From assembly GCF_039543185.1 (NCBI RefSeq), contig NZ_BAABJG010000008.1, positions 46,878-110,877 of the forward strand: a stretch of 64,000 bases of DNA. Direction: 5' to 3'. Every line of letters begins with the position of its first letter. Within the stretch, counting starts at the first letter, position 1. This document shows, piece by piece, positions 16,505-25,126 of the stretch. Source of the stretch: Paenibacillus_S vulneris (GTDB lineage Bacteria; Bacillota; Bacilli; Paenibacillales; NBRC-103111). Made by a program: the position numbers and the translations under genes. The notes beneath the pieces were generated by a model. The model ran no database searches. It was not told the DNA's origin and saw only the letters and a program-made list of their open reading frames with translations.

Positions 16505-17682
16505 TGGATGGACTTTGCCTTAAAATGACGATTCACCCGTTTTGTGAAAAATTCGGATTGGCCACAGTGGCTATTCAAGTGCAGGATTTGCTGAACTATA
16601 CGACGATTGACCCGATGGTTCAACGCAAGCTTAGCGCCGGCCAACGCCGCAAAATATCCAATTACTTGCAGGAGCGGGAGCTGGACCGCGTCTTTTTCGG
16701 ACCTGTTACGCTATCCCTGCGTGAAGTAAGCTCCCTTGCCAAAACGGACAAAGGCTTGTTCCTTCGTCCCGGCTCCAAGCTCAGCATTTTGGACGGCCAG
16801 CACCGGATTCTGGCTCTTGGCTATGTTAACGAGCAGCTGCTGAAGGAAGTGCGCAGCCATGAGAAGAAGGCGGCAGCTCTGAAAATCAAGCAGCGCCGTA
16901 TGCCAGACAGTGAGGAAGTAAGGCTGGAGCTTGAGCAGATGGAAGGGCTTGTCGAGCAAATCGAACGCCGCCGTCTGGAATTGGTGGAGAGCGAGCTGGC
17001 TGTGCAAATTTACATCGGCTTGAGTGAAGAGGAAGAGAAGCAGCTGTTCGGCGATATTAACTCCAAGGTGCAGCTTGTCAGCAAAGAGCTCGGCCATTCG
17101 TTTGACAGCATCGATCCGCTGAACCTGGTGATTCAGCAAGTCGTGGATCATAATGTATTCCTGAAGGGTGCCGGTGTTGAACGCAGAGGAAACCTGACTT
17201 CCTATAATAAAAACTTCACTTCGTTCAGCTGGCTGTATTCCACAGCTACTATGCTGTTTACGGGAAAAATGCAGCCGTCCTACGAAATGGCGCGCAAAAT
17301 CCGTCAGGACCCTTCGACGCATATTGAGATTCTTCATCAATACTTCAGCACACTCTTGCCATTAATGCCGGAGCAGCCTGGACTGCCTCAATACAGCTCG
17401 GCCAGCCGGGCCATGCAGGAAAGTATCGCCCTGTATGCTCATAGACATCTGTTTGTGGACGGGAAGTATACGAAGAACTGGACGTCCTGTCTGAGCATCT
17501 TTGAGGGCTTCGACTGGACTCACGAGAATGAGCTGCTGATTGAACGCTTCGGCACTCTCGATAACGGCAAGCTGAATCTGATTCATGAGAAGTCGCTGCG
17601 CAAGCACGGCAAGCTGGTACAGCTGTTCCGTGAAATGCACGGCGAGCCTGTCGATGCCGGAGACGAAGCATCGACAGCATAA
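16504..17682 (+). CDS. DGQHR-domain protein, DndB-like (second of a pair)
   Basis: A 392-aa paralogue of the preceding protein. It has LSILDGQHRILALGYV near residue 98 and VQIYIGLSEEEEKQLFGDIN near 175, the same two blocks as its partner. Between them lies a charged coiled-coil-like insert (residues about 115-165, rich in Glu/Lys/Arg/Gln) that the first protein has only in shorter form. The start ATG shares one base with the previous stop; AAGGAGG is 12 bases upstream. Outside the shared blocks the two proteins differ strongly, as expected for heteromeric partners. Molecular role unknown; a DNA-related or defence role is only suggested by the DndB name. Confidence 0.72.
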   Translation: MDGLCLKMTIHPFCEKFGLATVAIQVQDLLNYTTIDPMVQRKLSAGQRRKISNYLQERELDRVFFGPVTLSLREVSSLAKTDKGLFLRPGSKLSILDGQHRILALGYVNEQLLKEVRSHEKKAAALKIKQRRMPDSEEVRLELEQMEGLVEQIERRRLELVESELAVQIYIGLSEEEEKQLFGDINSKVQLVSKELGHSFDSIDPLNLVIQQVVDHNVFLKGAGVERRGNLTSYNKNFTSFSWLYSTATMLFTGKMQPSYEMARKIRQDPSTHIEILHQYFSTLLPLMPEQPGLPQYSSASRAMQESIALYAHRHLFVDGKYTKNWTSCLSIFEGFDWTHENELLIERFGTLDNGKLNLIHEKSLRKHGKLVQLFREMHGEPVDAGDEASTA

Positions 17683-17694
17683 ACCCGTTAAAGC

Positions 17695-17739
17695 CAAAAA
17701 TCCGTGAAGAAACGTTCCTGTTTCTCACGGATTTTTTTT
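17695..17739 (+). terminator. Terminator of the DGQHR pair
   Basis: AATCCGTGA...CACGGATT hairpin with inner AGAAAC/GTTTCT arms, then eight T. Confidence 0.8.
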
Positions 17740-17820
17740 CATTTTCTATAAGCCTATAAGCCGGTTTGGGCGAATATCACATCCGTTATTCTACGGCCAA
17801 TCTCCTGTAGGTGCAACAGA

Positions 17821-18810
17821 TTATTTCGCATCGGCCGCACAGCGGAAGCCCATATTGCCTGCGGAGCTGTCCGGCGTATTGGAGCTGCGCGCTGCGACCC
17901 GGTAACGGTTGCAATAGGATTTATGACATAAGTAGGAGCCGCCCCTCATGACGCGGGAGGTGCCTTTTTCCGGACCTTTAGGATTCGTGCGGGGCTCGTT
18001 AAGATGCCAGGTCGGGCTGAACCAATCAGCGCACCATTCCCAAACGTTGCCCGCAACATTGTACAGTCCGTAGCCGTTGGGCGGGAAGGAGCGGACAGGT
18101 GCAGTTCCGGCATAACCATCGCTCATATTGTTTTTCTCCGGGAACTTCCCTTGCCAAATGTTGCACAGATGCTCCGTGCCCGGTTTGAGAAGATCGCCCC
18201 ACGGATAACGCTTTTGCTCCAGACCGCCCCGGGCGGCGTATTCCCATTCCGCCTCCGTCAGCAGCCGTTTGCCCGCCCAACGGCAGTAGGCATGGGCGTC
18301 GTTCCAGGAAACGTGGATGACAGGGTGGTCCATGCGGTCCTCGATGGAGGAATCCGGCCCTTCCGGATGGGCCCAGTCCGCCCCTTCGACATTCCACCAC
18401 CAGGGGGTCCGCTGCACGACATGCTTTACATTCGCAGCCGTTTGCTCCGATACGAACAAATGGAACACGAACGACCAGCCGAACTTTTCTGCTTCCGTTT
18501 GGTAACCGGTCTCTTGAACAAACCGGGCGAATTCGGCATTGCTGACGGTGCAGGGATCGACGTAGAACGGATCTATGGTGACAGGTCGGACAGGCCCTTC
18601 GCCGTCTTGAGGGAACCCCTCCTGATCATCGGTTCCCATCAAAAACGTCCCGCCCTCCAAATAGATCATGCCTTCCAGAGGGTCCCGGGAAGAATGAGCC
18701 CCTGCATCCCCGGCGCTCTTTTGGAGACTGTCCAGAGATATCGTCTGCTTGTCGGATGGGACCTCATTTCGGCTGGTGGAGCAGCAGGATGGCTTGGATG
18801 TTTCGTTCAT
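17821..18810 (-). CDS. Formylglycine-generating enzyme (SUMF1/FGE family)
   Basis: A 329-aa protein that matches FGE across its length. MIYLEGGTFLMGTDD opens the domain near residue 48; RTPWWWNVEGADWAHPEG, HPVIHVSWNDAHAYCRWAGKR in two halves, LLTEAEWEYAARGG, YPWGD and NVWEWCADWFSP follow. RGGSYLCHKSYCNRYR near 295 carries the two cysteines that bind copper in true FGEs, and NTPDSSAGNMGFRC closes the domain. It should therefore oxidise a CxPxR cysteine to formylglycine, activating a sulfatase, but no sulfatase gene is in the window. ATG at 18810 follows AAGGAGG supplied by the repeat element upstream. The first 45 residues are low in structure. Confidence 0.85.
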   Translation of the reverse strand: MNETSKPSCCSTSRNEVPSDKQTISLDSLQKSAGDAGAHSSRDPLEGMIYLEGGTFLMGTDDQEGFPQDGEGPVRPVTIDPFYVDPCTVSNAEFARFVQETGYQTEAEKFGWSFVFHLFVSEQTAANVKHVVQRTPWWWNVEGADWAHPEGPDSSIEDRMDHPVIHVSWNDAHAYCRWAGKRLLTEAEWEYAARGGLEQKRYPWGDLLKPGTEHLCNIWQGKFPEKNNMSDGYAGTAPVRSFPPNGYGLYNVAGNVWEWCADWFSPTWHLNEPRTNPKGPEKGTSRVMRGGSYLCHKSYCNRYRVAARSSNTPDSSAGNMGFRCAADAK

Positions 18811-18819
18811 TGGGTTGTC

Positions 18820-18926
18820 CTCCTTAGAGTTTTTGCGTATGCAAAAACTAGCATCGAAAGCATACGCTAAGAGTTTTGTGAAGCAAAAACTGGCTACGAA
18901 AGCATACGCTAAGAGTTTTGTGAAGC
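18820..18926. repeat. Tandem hairpin repeat carrying the FGE ribosome binding site
   Basis: Two consecutive units (18827-18870 and 18871-18912) and the start of a third (18913-18926). Each has AGTTTT...AAAACT arms followed by GAAAGCATACGCTAA. The first hairpin (18828-18849) is perfect: nine-base arms with a GTAT loop. Read on the minus strand it ends directly in CTAAGGAGG, the ribosome binding site of the FGE gene. A related copy precedes the cwlD-like gene at 41735-41775. Confidence 0.75.
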
Positions 18927-18936
18927 GTATTCCTAT

Positions 18937-20148
18937 TTAAAGCTCTGTAAGCTGATTGATGACCATAATAGCCGCACCGGTAACAAGCGCTTCCTCACCA
19001 AGATGCCCCAGGCTGAATACCACCTGATAAGCCGGGTAGTAATAGGTGTTGCGAATGGCGACCCGGGTAGCGATTTGAAAGAAGCTGGGATCGCTGCTGA
19101 TCAGGGATCCGCCCAGAATCACCTTTTCCGGATGAAGGATGTTAATCAGGTTGGACAAGCCGATGCCGAAATAAGTGGCTGCCTGGGCGAAGATTTCTAC
19201 TGTAAGCGGATCATGCTCCTTGAGGCCTTCCAGCAAGTGCATAAAATGAATGTGCTCCGGGTTGCTTTCCTTATAACGGAGGGAGGTTTCCCTTCCTTGC
19301 TTTAACCGGGAGCGCGCCTGCTGCTCCAATGCATGAATGGAAGCATAGGATTGCAGACTGCCGTAATTGCCGTGGTCATCGACTCGGGGCCCGTCCGTTT
19401 GGATAATCATTTGGCCGATGGAGCCTTCCATATCTACAGCCCCATATACAACCTTGCCGTTGGACATCATGGCAGAGCGTATGCCCACCCCTGCATGAAC
19501 ATAGAGCAAATGTCGGTAATCACGGTTCCGGTCGGACCAGGATTCACCCATGATAGCCGTGTTAGCCCCGTTATCCAGCAGCACCGGGAATCCCAGACGG
19601 CCCTCCAGATACCCGCAAATCTCTACGTTGCGCCAGCCGGGCGCCGAGAAATATAACGGCTCCAGAATGATGCCGGATGACCGGTCCAATGGACCGACTG
19701 CCCCGATTCCCATACCGAGCACAGCCTCGGCGGCGATATTGTGCTCCTTCATCATCCGCTCGGCTGCTTCGGCGATTTCCTTCAGCAGCCGGGAAGGCGT
19801 CATAGTCTCATCCATGACCCAGCTTTGTACACCAAGCTTGTTCATGTGCAAATCGCAAAGGATCAGCTTGGAGTTCATCCTCGATATATCCAGCCCGAAT
19901 ACATAGGCTGCCTGAGGATTGGTTTCGTATAATATGGGCCTGCGGCCTCCGGTGGATTCACCGAATCCGGCCTCTACCAGCCAGCCTTGTGCCGTCAGCT
20001 CCTCCAACGTACGGGTTAGCGTACTGCCCGTCATTTGGCTTTGCTCCAGCAGTTCGATCTTGGACACAGTCCCCTGTTTGCGGATCCGTTCGTAAATCTC
20101 TTTATGCTTGCGGCTGCCGATCCTTTCATGAATAGGTAACAAGCTCAT
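18937..20148 (-). CDS. ROK family transcriptional regulator lacking zinc cysteines
   Basis: A 403-aa protein. Residues about 10-70 are a winged HTH (TVSKIELLEQSQMTGSTLTR). The rest is a ROK sugar-kinase-like fold: FGLDISRMNSKL, GMGIGAVGPLDRSSG, LLDNGANTAIMGE and VHAGVGIRSAMMSNGKVV. The normal zinc motif CxCGxxGCxE is replaced by DDHGNYGSLQSYAS, with no cysteine, so the usual zinc site and probably kinase activity are absent. ATG at 20148 is six bases after GGAGG. It is upstream of the FGE gene on the same strand, separated only by the repeat, and could be cotranscribed. Effector unknown. Confidence 0.75.
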   Translation of the reverse strand: MSLLPIHERIGSRKHKEIYERIRKQGTVSKIELLEQSQMTGSTLTRTLEELTAQGWLVEAGFGESTGGRRPILYETNPQAAYVFGLDISRMNSKLILCDLHMNKLGVQSWVMDETMTPSRLLKEIAEAAERMMKEHNIAAEAVLGMGIGAVGPLDRSSGIILEPLYFSAPGWRNVEICGYLEGRLGFPVLLDNGANTAIMGESWSDRNRDYRHLLYVHAGVGIRSAMMSNGKVVYGAVDMEGSIGQMIIQTDGPRVDDHGNYGSLQSYASIHALEQQARSRLKQGRETSLRYKESNPEHIHFMHLLEGLKEHDPLTVEIFAQAATYFGIGLSNLINILHPEKVILGGSLISSDPSFFQIATRVAIRNTYYYPAYQVVFSLGHLGEEALVTGAAIMVINQLTEL

Positions 20149-20381
20149 CGATAACCTCCAACCTATCGAAATCAACCTTGGCTTTCTTTAAGCATAAATT
20201 ATACACCAGTTGTAAAGGCTTAACCATAGCATAAGGCTTGCCGCCTGCTCCGGCAGCAAATGACCGGATTGTGACATCCTTATAAAGTTTGGTAAGATAG
20301 GAATAATGCGGTTCGGATGAGCAACGTCCGTAGTTTTTACTGCAATGGGTTCAAGCAAGTGGAAGGAGACAGGAGAACAAC

Positions 20382-21122
20382 ATGTCAGATTGGTATCGAA
20401 AAAGCTTCGGGGACGATTATTTGCTCGTCTACAAGCACCGGGATATGGAAGGGGCATACCATGAGGTAAAGCGGATGATTGAATGGCTAAAGCTGCCCCA
20501 GGAGTCCAGTGTTCTTGATTTATGCTGCGGGATGGGGCGTCATTCCATGGCGCTGCGCGACTTCGGCTACAAGGTGACGGGAGTCGATCTATCCAGTGTT
20601 TTATTAATGGAAGCGAACAAGCTGAATGTAAATAAAGAAGTGCGGTTTCTTCAGGGGGATATGCGGAATGTGCCGTTGACGGAGACGTTCGACGCCGTTG
20701 TCAATTTATTTACTTCGTTCGGTTATTTCGAGCATGATGAAGAAAACGAACGGGTGCTGAGAGAGATATATCGCCTGCTTGCGCCGGAAAGCAAAGGGAA
20801 ATTTATTATCGATTATATGAATCCGGATTATGTGAAGCAGCACCTGGTGCCTTTTTCTTCGAGGATGGAAGGCGGCATTACCATTGAAGAGAACCGCAGG
20901 ATTGAAGACGGCTTTGTTAAGAAAACGATTGTCGTCAGAGACTCGGATGCCGTGGAAAGAACTTATTTGGAGCAGGTGAAGCTGTACGGGCTGGAAGCGT
21001 TTCGGGAGATGCTTGACCGATCCGGCTTGGAAGTAACCCATGTTTACGGAGATTATCACGCTTCGGAATATGACCGCAATGAATCCAAAAGAATGATTTT
21101 TGTCGGTCATAGAAGAGGGTAG
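20382..21122 (+). CDS. Class I SAM-dependent methyltransferase
   Basis: A 246-aa methyltransferase. VLDLCCGMGRHSMALRDFGY near residue 45 is motif I (Cys-Cys in place of Gly is frequent in this subgroup), TGVDLSSVLL is motif II, and LQGDMRNVPL plus FDAVVNLFTSFGYFEHDEE follow. The C-terminal part has alternating strands typical of the YqeM/YodH-like subgroup. ATG at 20382 has AGGAG upstream. Ten bases separate it from the metallo-beta-lactamase-fold gene, so the two form an operon. Acceptor unknown. Confidence 0.75.
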   Translation: MSDWYRKSFGDDYLLVYKHRDMEGAYHEVKRMIEWLKLPQESSVLDLCCGMGRHSMALRDFGYKVTGVDLSSVLLMEANKLNVNKEVRFLQGDMRNVPLTETFDAVVNLFTSFGYFEHDEENERVLREIYRLLAPESKGKFIIDYMNPDYVKQHLVPFSSRMEGGITIEENRRIEDGFVKKTIVVRDSDAVERTYLEQVKLYGLEAFREMLDRSGLEVTHVYGDYHASEYDRNESKRMIFVGHRRG

Positions 21123-21132
21123 GAGCGAAGAT

Positions 21133-22104
21133 ATGAACTCATATACGATTCACAACGAGACATACATCCAGGTGAAAGTTCCTCTGCCCTTTCCTTTGCG
21201 CTGGGTCAACAGCTATCTGATTCGCGGAACGAACGGCTATACCCTGGTCGATCCGGGCCTGCATACTGAGGCATCGGTACAATGCTGGGAGGAGGTCTTG
21301 CGGGAGCTGAGACTGGACTACAGGGATATCGAGCAAATCGTGCTTACCCATCATCATCCCGATCATTATGGGCTTGCCGGATGGTTCCAGCAGCGTTCGG
21401 GAGCGCCTGTTCGGTTATCCCAGGCCGGTTATGACCAGGCTCGCTTGCTTTGGGGAGACAAGCAGCCGATGACCGCAGCCCTGCTCTCGCTCTTTGCAGC
21501 TCATGGGATGCCGCAGGAGCTGGCGGGACCAATGGAAGACAATCTGGATACCTTTGTCGAGATGGTGTCTCCTCAACCGGAGGTATCTTTTATCACGATC
21601 GGAGAGCCTTTCCGGCTCGGAGACTTGACGTATGAGACGATACATACGCCCGGCCATGCTTTGGGGCATATTTGCTTCTATCATGCCGATACGAAAGCCA
21701 TGCTGTGCGGGGACCATGTTCTACCGCAAATATCCCCGAATGTTAGCTATTTGCCGGGTATCGACGAAAATCCGCTTGCCAGCTTCCTGCAAAGTCTGGA
21801 GCAGATGAAGCAGTACGAGGTCGAGTGGGCATATCCCGGCCACCGGGAACCGTTCGCAGCCTGGGGCAAACGTACTCAGGAGCTGATCAAGCACCACGAA
21901 GAACGGCTCGAGCATATGCGCGGTCAATTGGAGAGCCCTCAGACAGCATACCAGGTTTGCCGAAGGACCTTCGGCGACCGTCTGACTCTGCATCAGCTTC
22001 GTTTCGCATTGTCTGAAACCCTGGCGCATTTGATCCATTTGAATTCGGAGGAACGGGTCCGGCAGATAGAGATGGACGGAATGATCTATTATCAAACCTT
22101 ATAG
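21133..22104 (+). CDS. Metallo-beta-lactamase-fold hydrolase
   Basis: A 323-aa MBL-fold protein. The metal motif THHHPDHYGLAG near residue 75 (HxHxDH), the later histidines in HTPGHALGHICF and the aspartate in LCGDHVLP are intact, as is the C-terminal YPGHREP histidine. The C-terminal 80 residues are helical, as in the glyoxalase II/LACTB2-like branch. ATG at 21133 is chosen from the TAGGAG site that overlaps the stop of the methyltransferase gene. A hydrolase of thioesters or phosphoesters is likely; the name beta-lactamase refers only to fold. Confidence 0.78.
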   Translation: MNSYTIHNETYIQVKVPLPFPLRWVNSYLIRGTNGYTLVDPGLHTEASVQCWEEVLRELRLDYRDIEQIVLTHHHPDHYGLAGWFQQRSGAPVRLSQAGYDQARLLWGDKQPMTAALLSLFAAHGMPQELAGPMEDNLDTFVEMVSPQPEVSFITIGEPFRLGDLTYETIHTPGHALGHICFYHADTKAMLCGDHVLPQISPNVSYLPGIDENPLASFLQSLEQMKQYEVEWAYPGHREPFAAWGKRTQELIKHHEERLEHMRGQLESPQTAYQVCRRTFGDRLTLHQLRFALSETLAHLIHLNSEERVRQIEMDGMIYYQTL

Positions 22105-22122
22105 ATAGCCAATAGCTGAATG

Positions 22123-22165
22123 GAAGCATCCAAGCCTTGAATGAAAGGGCTGGATGCTTTTTTTT
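22123..22165 (+). terminator. Terminator after the methyltransferase-MBL operon
   Basis: AAGCATCC...GGATGCTT with AGCC/GGCT inner pairing and eight T. Confidence 0.8.
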
Positions 22166-22191
22166 ACGTATCATGCCTACAGCTGAGTTCC

Positions 22192-22230
22192 CGAAACCGC
22201 TTCGAAGCAAGTCCCCGCATTGTGGCAGGG
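22192..22230. repeat. Dispersed intergenic repeat, copy 2
   Basis: Shares CGAAACCGCTTCGAAGC with 5363-5379 and continues into CCCCGCATTGTGGCAGGG, a short hairpin at the same relative position as CACC...GGTG in copy 1. Confidence 0.55.
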
Positions 22231-22358
22231 TTTTGTATGGATCGAATGGTGTCGATGTTTGTACTCTTCATGATATGGCAATAATTGAACCTATATCCCC
22301 GTCTTCCCTTAAATTCCGTTCAAGAAAAGCACAGCCAGCATCGTGAGGAGGCGTTTGC

Positions 22359-24008
22359 ATGTCCATATTGAAGTGGTTCAGGACGAAACAAAAAGGTAAC
22401 CAACCGGCCGGCGGACGACAAACTTCTTCCGCTCCGACGCCATCTCCGGAACGCAATTCGACCGCAACCGTTAACGGCAATATGGAGGATACGCTTCAAT
22501 TCATTAACAAAGCTTTAGGCGAGAATGACGATTTTTTGATTCGGCGTTTTCATGTGTTTGGACGGTTTCAAGCGGTAATGATGTATTTTTCCAATATGAT
22601 TAATCAAAATACGGTGAATACGGATATTTTAAAGCCGTTAATGCAGCCACCTGTCTATTTGGAGCCTAAGAGCATCGAAACTCATCAGCTCAAGGAGATC
22701 CTGCTGAACGACGTGATGTATCACAGTGAAGGGAAGCTCGAAAGCCATCTGGACAAATTGGTGGACGGCCTGGTGCGCGGGGAAACCGTGGTAGTAGTTC
22801 AGGGGCTTGACGAGGCGTTGTTAATCGGGACACGCAATATTGATAAAAGATCGATCGATCAGCCGGCAACGGAAATGGTCATCCGCGGTCCACGCGAAGG
22901 CTTCATTGAGCTCCTTGGGACGAATATTGCGCTGATTCGTTACAGGCTGCAATCGCCTGATTTTCGGATGCATACGATGGAAATCGGCAAAAGAACAAAG
23001 TCCAAGGTCGCCGTATGCTTCATGGACGGGATCACGAACCCGGAGCTTGTGCAGGAAGTGAAGAAAAGGCTGTCCAAGATCGATACGAGCTCAGTGCTTG
23101 ATTCCGGCGTGTTGGAGCAGTATATCGAGGATAATCATCTGTCTCCATTTCCGCAAGTACAGTATACGGAGAGGCCCGATAAAGTCGTCGCCAATATGCT
23201 GGAAGGCCGTGTTGTCATCATGGTTGACGGTTCTCCAATGGCCTTGATGGTTCCGACGGTGTTCAGCCAATTGTACCAAACGGTAGAAGATTATAATGAA
23301 AGATTTCTGCTCATGAGCTCCATACGAATGGCGAGGCTCGTTGCCCTCGTCTTTTCGTTAATATTTCCGTCCTTGTATGTTGCCGTCATTTCCTTTAATC
23401 CCGAGCTGATTCCAACCGAATTTGCCGTAGCAGTAGCCGGCGGCCGTTCCGGCGTTCCTTTTCCGGCCATCATCGAAGTGCTGATTATGGAGATTTCCAT
23501 GGAAGTGCTTCGGGAGGCGACCATCAGGCTGCCACAGCAGGTTGGCGGCGCCTTATCCATTGTCGGCGTACTCGTCATTGGGCAGGCGGCGGTATCGGCG
23601 GGATTTTCCAGTCCGATTACGGTCGTCATTATTGCGTTGACTACGATTGGCTCCTTCGCTACACCTGCTTATAACGCTGCGCTCGCTTTGCGTCTGCTGC
23701 GGTTTCCCCTCATTATCATGGCCGGGCTGTTCGGACTTTACGGCATTATGATCGGGCTGATTTTAATAGCCAACCATCTGCTCTCGTTGAAGTCCTTCGG
23801 AGTTCCGTATTTGAGCCCGCTTGTCCCCGGCAATTTCAAAGGGATGAAGGATCTTTTGTTCCGAAGTCCGCTTTGGTGGTTTAAAAGCAGGCCGGAGATG
23901 CTGAAAACAATCGATGATACCAGGACTGCTCCAAACATCATGGATGAGCTGAAGAACACTTCTGAGAATGTATTGGATCCATTGAACCAGAGAAAGAAGG
24001 AGCGGTAA
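22359..24008 (+). CDS. gerXA: Spore germination receptor subunit A (GerA family)
   Basis: A 549-aa GerAA/GerKA/GerBA-type protein. The N-terminal 60 residues are hydrophilic and low in complexity (KQKGNQPAGG, SAPTPSPERN). Residues about 60-310 form the two-lobed soluble domain (FHVFGRFQAVMMYFSNMIN, KRSIDQPATE, MDGITNPELVQEVKKRL). Residues about 320-470 contain the membrane helices with VAVAGGRSGVPFPAIIEVL and QQVGGALSIVGVLVIGQAAV, strong family signatures. It sits in the spore inner membrane with the B and C subunits and responds to a nutrient germinant, not predictable here. GAGGAGG lies before the ATG at 22359. First gene of the operon; the B gene starts two bases after its stop. Confidence 0.9.
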   Translation: MSILKWFRTKQKGNQPAGGRQTSSAPTPSPERNSTATVNGNMEDTLQFINKALGENDDFLIRRFHVFGRFQAVMMYFSNMINQNTVNTDILKPLMQPPVYLEPKSIETHQLKEILLNDVMYHSEGKLESHLDKLVDGLVRGETVVVVQGLDEALLIGTRNIDKRSIDQPATEMVIRGPREGFIELLGTNIALIRYRLQSPDFRMHTMEIGKRTKSKVAVCFMDGITNPELVQEVKKRLSKIDTSSVLDSGVLEQYIEDNHLSPFPQVQYTERPDKVVANMLEGRVVIMVDGSPMALMVPTVFSQLYQTVEDYNERFLLMSSIRMARLVALVFSLIFPSLYVAVISFNPELIPTEFAVAVAGGRSGVPFPAIIEVLIMEISMEVLREATIRLPQQVGGALSIVGVLVIGQAAVSAGFSSPITVVIIALTTIGSFATPAYNAALALRLLRFPLIIMAGLFGLYGIMIGLILIANHLLSLKSFGVPYLSPLVPGNFKGMKDLLFRSPLWWFKSRPEMLKTIDDTRTAPNIMDELKNTSENVLDPLNQRKKER

Positions 24009-24010
24009 CC

Positions 24011-25126
24011 ATGTTCTATCGTCAGATCACAAAGATTCAAGCGACAACGATTCTGGTGAGTACGATCATTGGAGTCGGGATTCTTCCCTTACCCCTGTTC
24101 GCCGTACGTGAAGCGGGGTCTGCAGCTCCATTGGTCACCTTGCTCGGGACATTGCTTGCTTTTACAGGCTTATGGCTCATTACCATTCTCGGCATACGAT
24201 TTCCGAACCAGTCCATTGTGGAGTACAGCCCTGCTATCATCGGCAAATGGCCCGCAGCCGTCGGCAGCCTGTTGATCATCGGGTTCTTCGCTGTTTTGAC
24301 TTCCCTTACAGCACGTGAATTCGGAGAGGTAGTCATTACGGCAGTATTGAAGAGGACGCCTTTGGAAGTGACCGTACTGGTCATGCTGCTGCTTTCTGCT
24401 GTCTCGACCCGGCAGGATATGAGAACCTTTGCTTACATCCATAATTTTTACTTCCCCATGCTTCTTGTACCGGTTCTTTTGATCGTTGCCCTTTCTTTAA
24501 AAAATGCGGATACCATTAATCTTCAACCTGTTTACGGAAATTTCTCCGGCAAGATCATATCGAGTATTTTTACCGTAGCCGCCTTGTTTCAGGGCTCCTT
24601 TATTATGACGATCGTCATTCCCTCCATGCGGCAAGCTCATTTGGCTATGAAATCCAGCCTTTGGGCTATCCTGATCTCCGGGGGGCTGTACATCACGATT
24701 GTAGCGGCAACGATCGGAGTATTCGGCGCCGAAGAGACCAAGCTGCTGCTCTGGCCTACCTTGGAGCTGGCCAAGACGACCTCGCTGCCTGCGAATATTT
24801 TGGAGCGGTTGGATGCGGCGTTTTTGGGGGTATGGGTAACGGCGGTGTTTACAACGCTATTTTCCAGCTATTACCTCACCATTCGATCCTTGAGCAATCT
24901 GTTCGGCTTACGCAACCATAATCTTTTTTCTTATTTTGTTCTGCCCTTCGTGTTTATTTTGGCGATGCTGCCCGAGAATATTTTGCAAATGTACGAAATT
25001 ATTCAGAATGTAGGCCGGGTAGGACTTTTTGTAACGATTGCCTATCCGGGATTGCTGTTGATAATAGCTATCCTCCGCAAGAAAAGAGGGGATCAGGTTG
25101 GTCAAGGTGCCGATAAGAATCCTTAA
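24011..25126 (+). CDS. gerXB: Spore germination receptor subunit B (GerB family permease-like)
   Basis: A 371-aa protein with about ten membrane helices, starting FYRQITKIQATTILVSTIIG, which matches the endospore germination permease family of the APC superfamily. The unwound helix 1 region TIIGVGILPLP, and the loop SIVEYSPAIIGKWPA, are typical. The B subunit is thought to hold the germinant-binding site. ATG at 24011 is coupled to the A gene; the C-terminal end overlaps the C gene start by 29 bases. Confidence 0.88.
   Translation: MFYRQITKIQATTILVSTIIGVGILPLPLFAVREAGSAAPLVTLLGTLLAFTGLWLITILGIRFPNQSIVEYSPAIIGKWPAAVGSLLIIGFFAVLTSLTAREFGEVVITAVLKRTPLEVTVLVMLLLSAVSTRQDMRTFAYIHNFYFPMLLVPVLLIVALSLKNADTINLQPVYGNFSGKIISSIFTVAALFQGSFIMTIVIPSMRQAHLAMKSSLWAILISGGLYITIVAATIGVFGAEETKLLLWPTLELAKTTSLPANILERLDAAFLGVWVTAVFTTLFSSYYLTIRSLSNLFGLRNHNLFSYFVLPFVFILAMLPENILQMYEIIQNVGRVGLFVTIAYPGLLLIIAILRKKRGDQVGQGADKNP

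Noticed and set aside
16504..17682. DGQHR pair as part of a full phosphorothioation cluster
   Set aside because: No dndA, dndC, dndD, dndE, dpt or ssp-type gene is visible in the flanks; neighbours are glcDF and FGE.
18004..18870. 288-codon plus-strand frame over the FGE gene
   Set aside because: FGE motifs and an AAGGAGG start support the minus strand; the plus frame runs through the repeat element.
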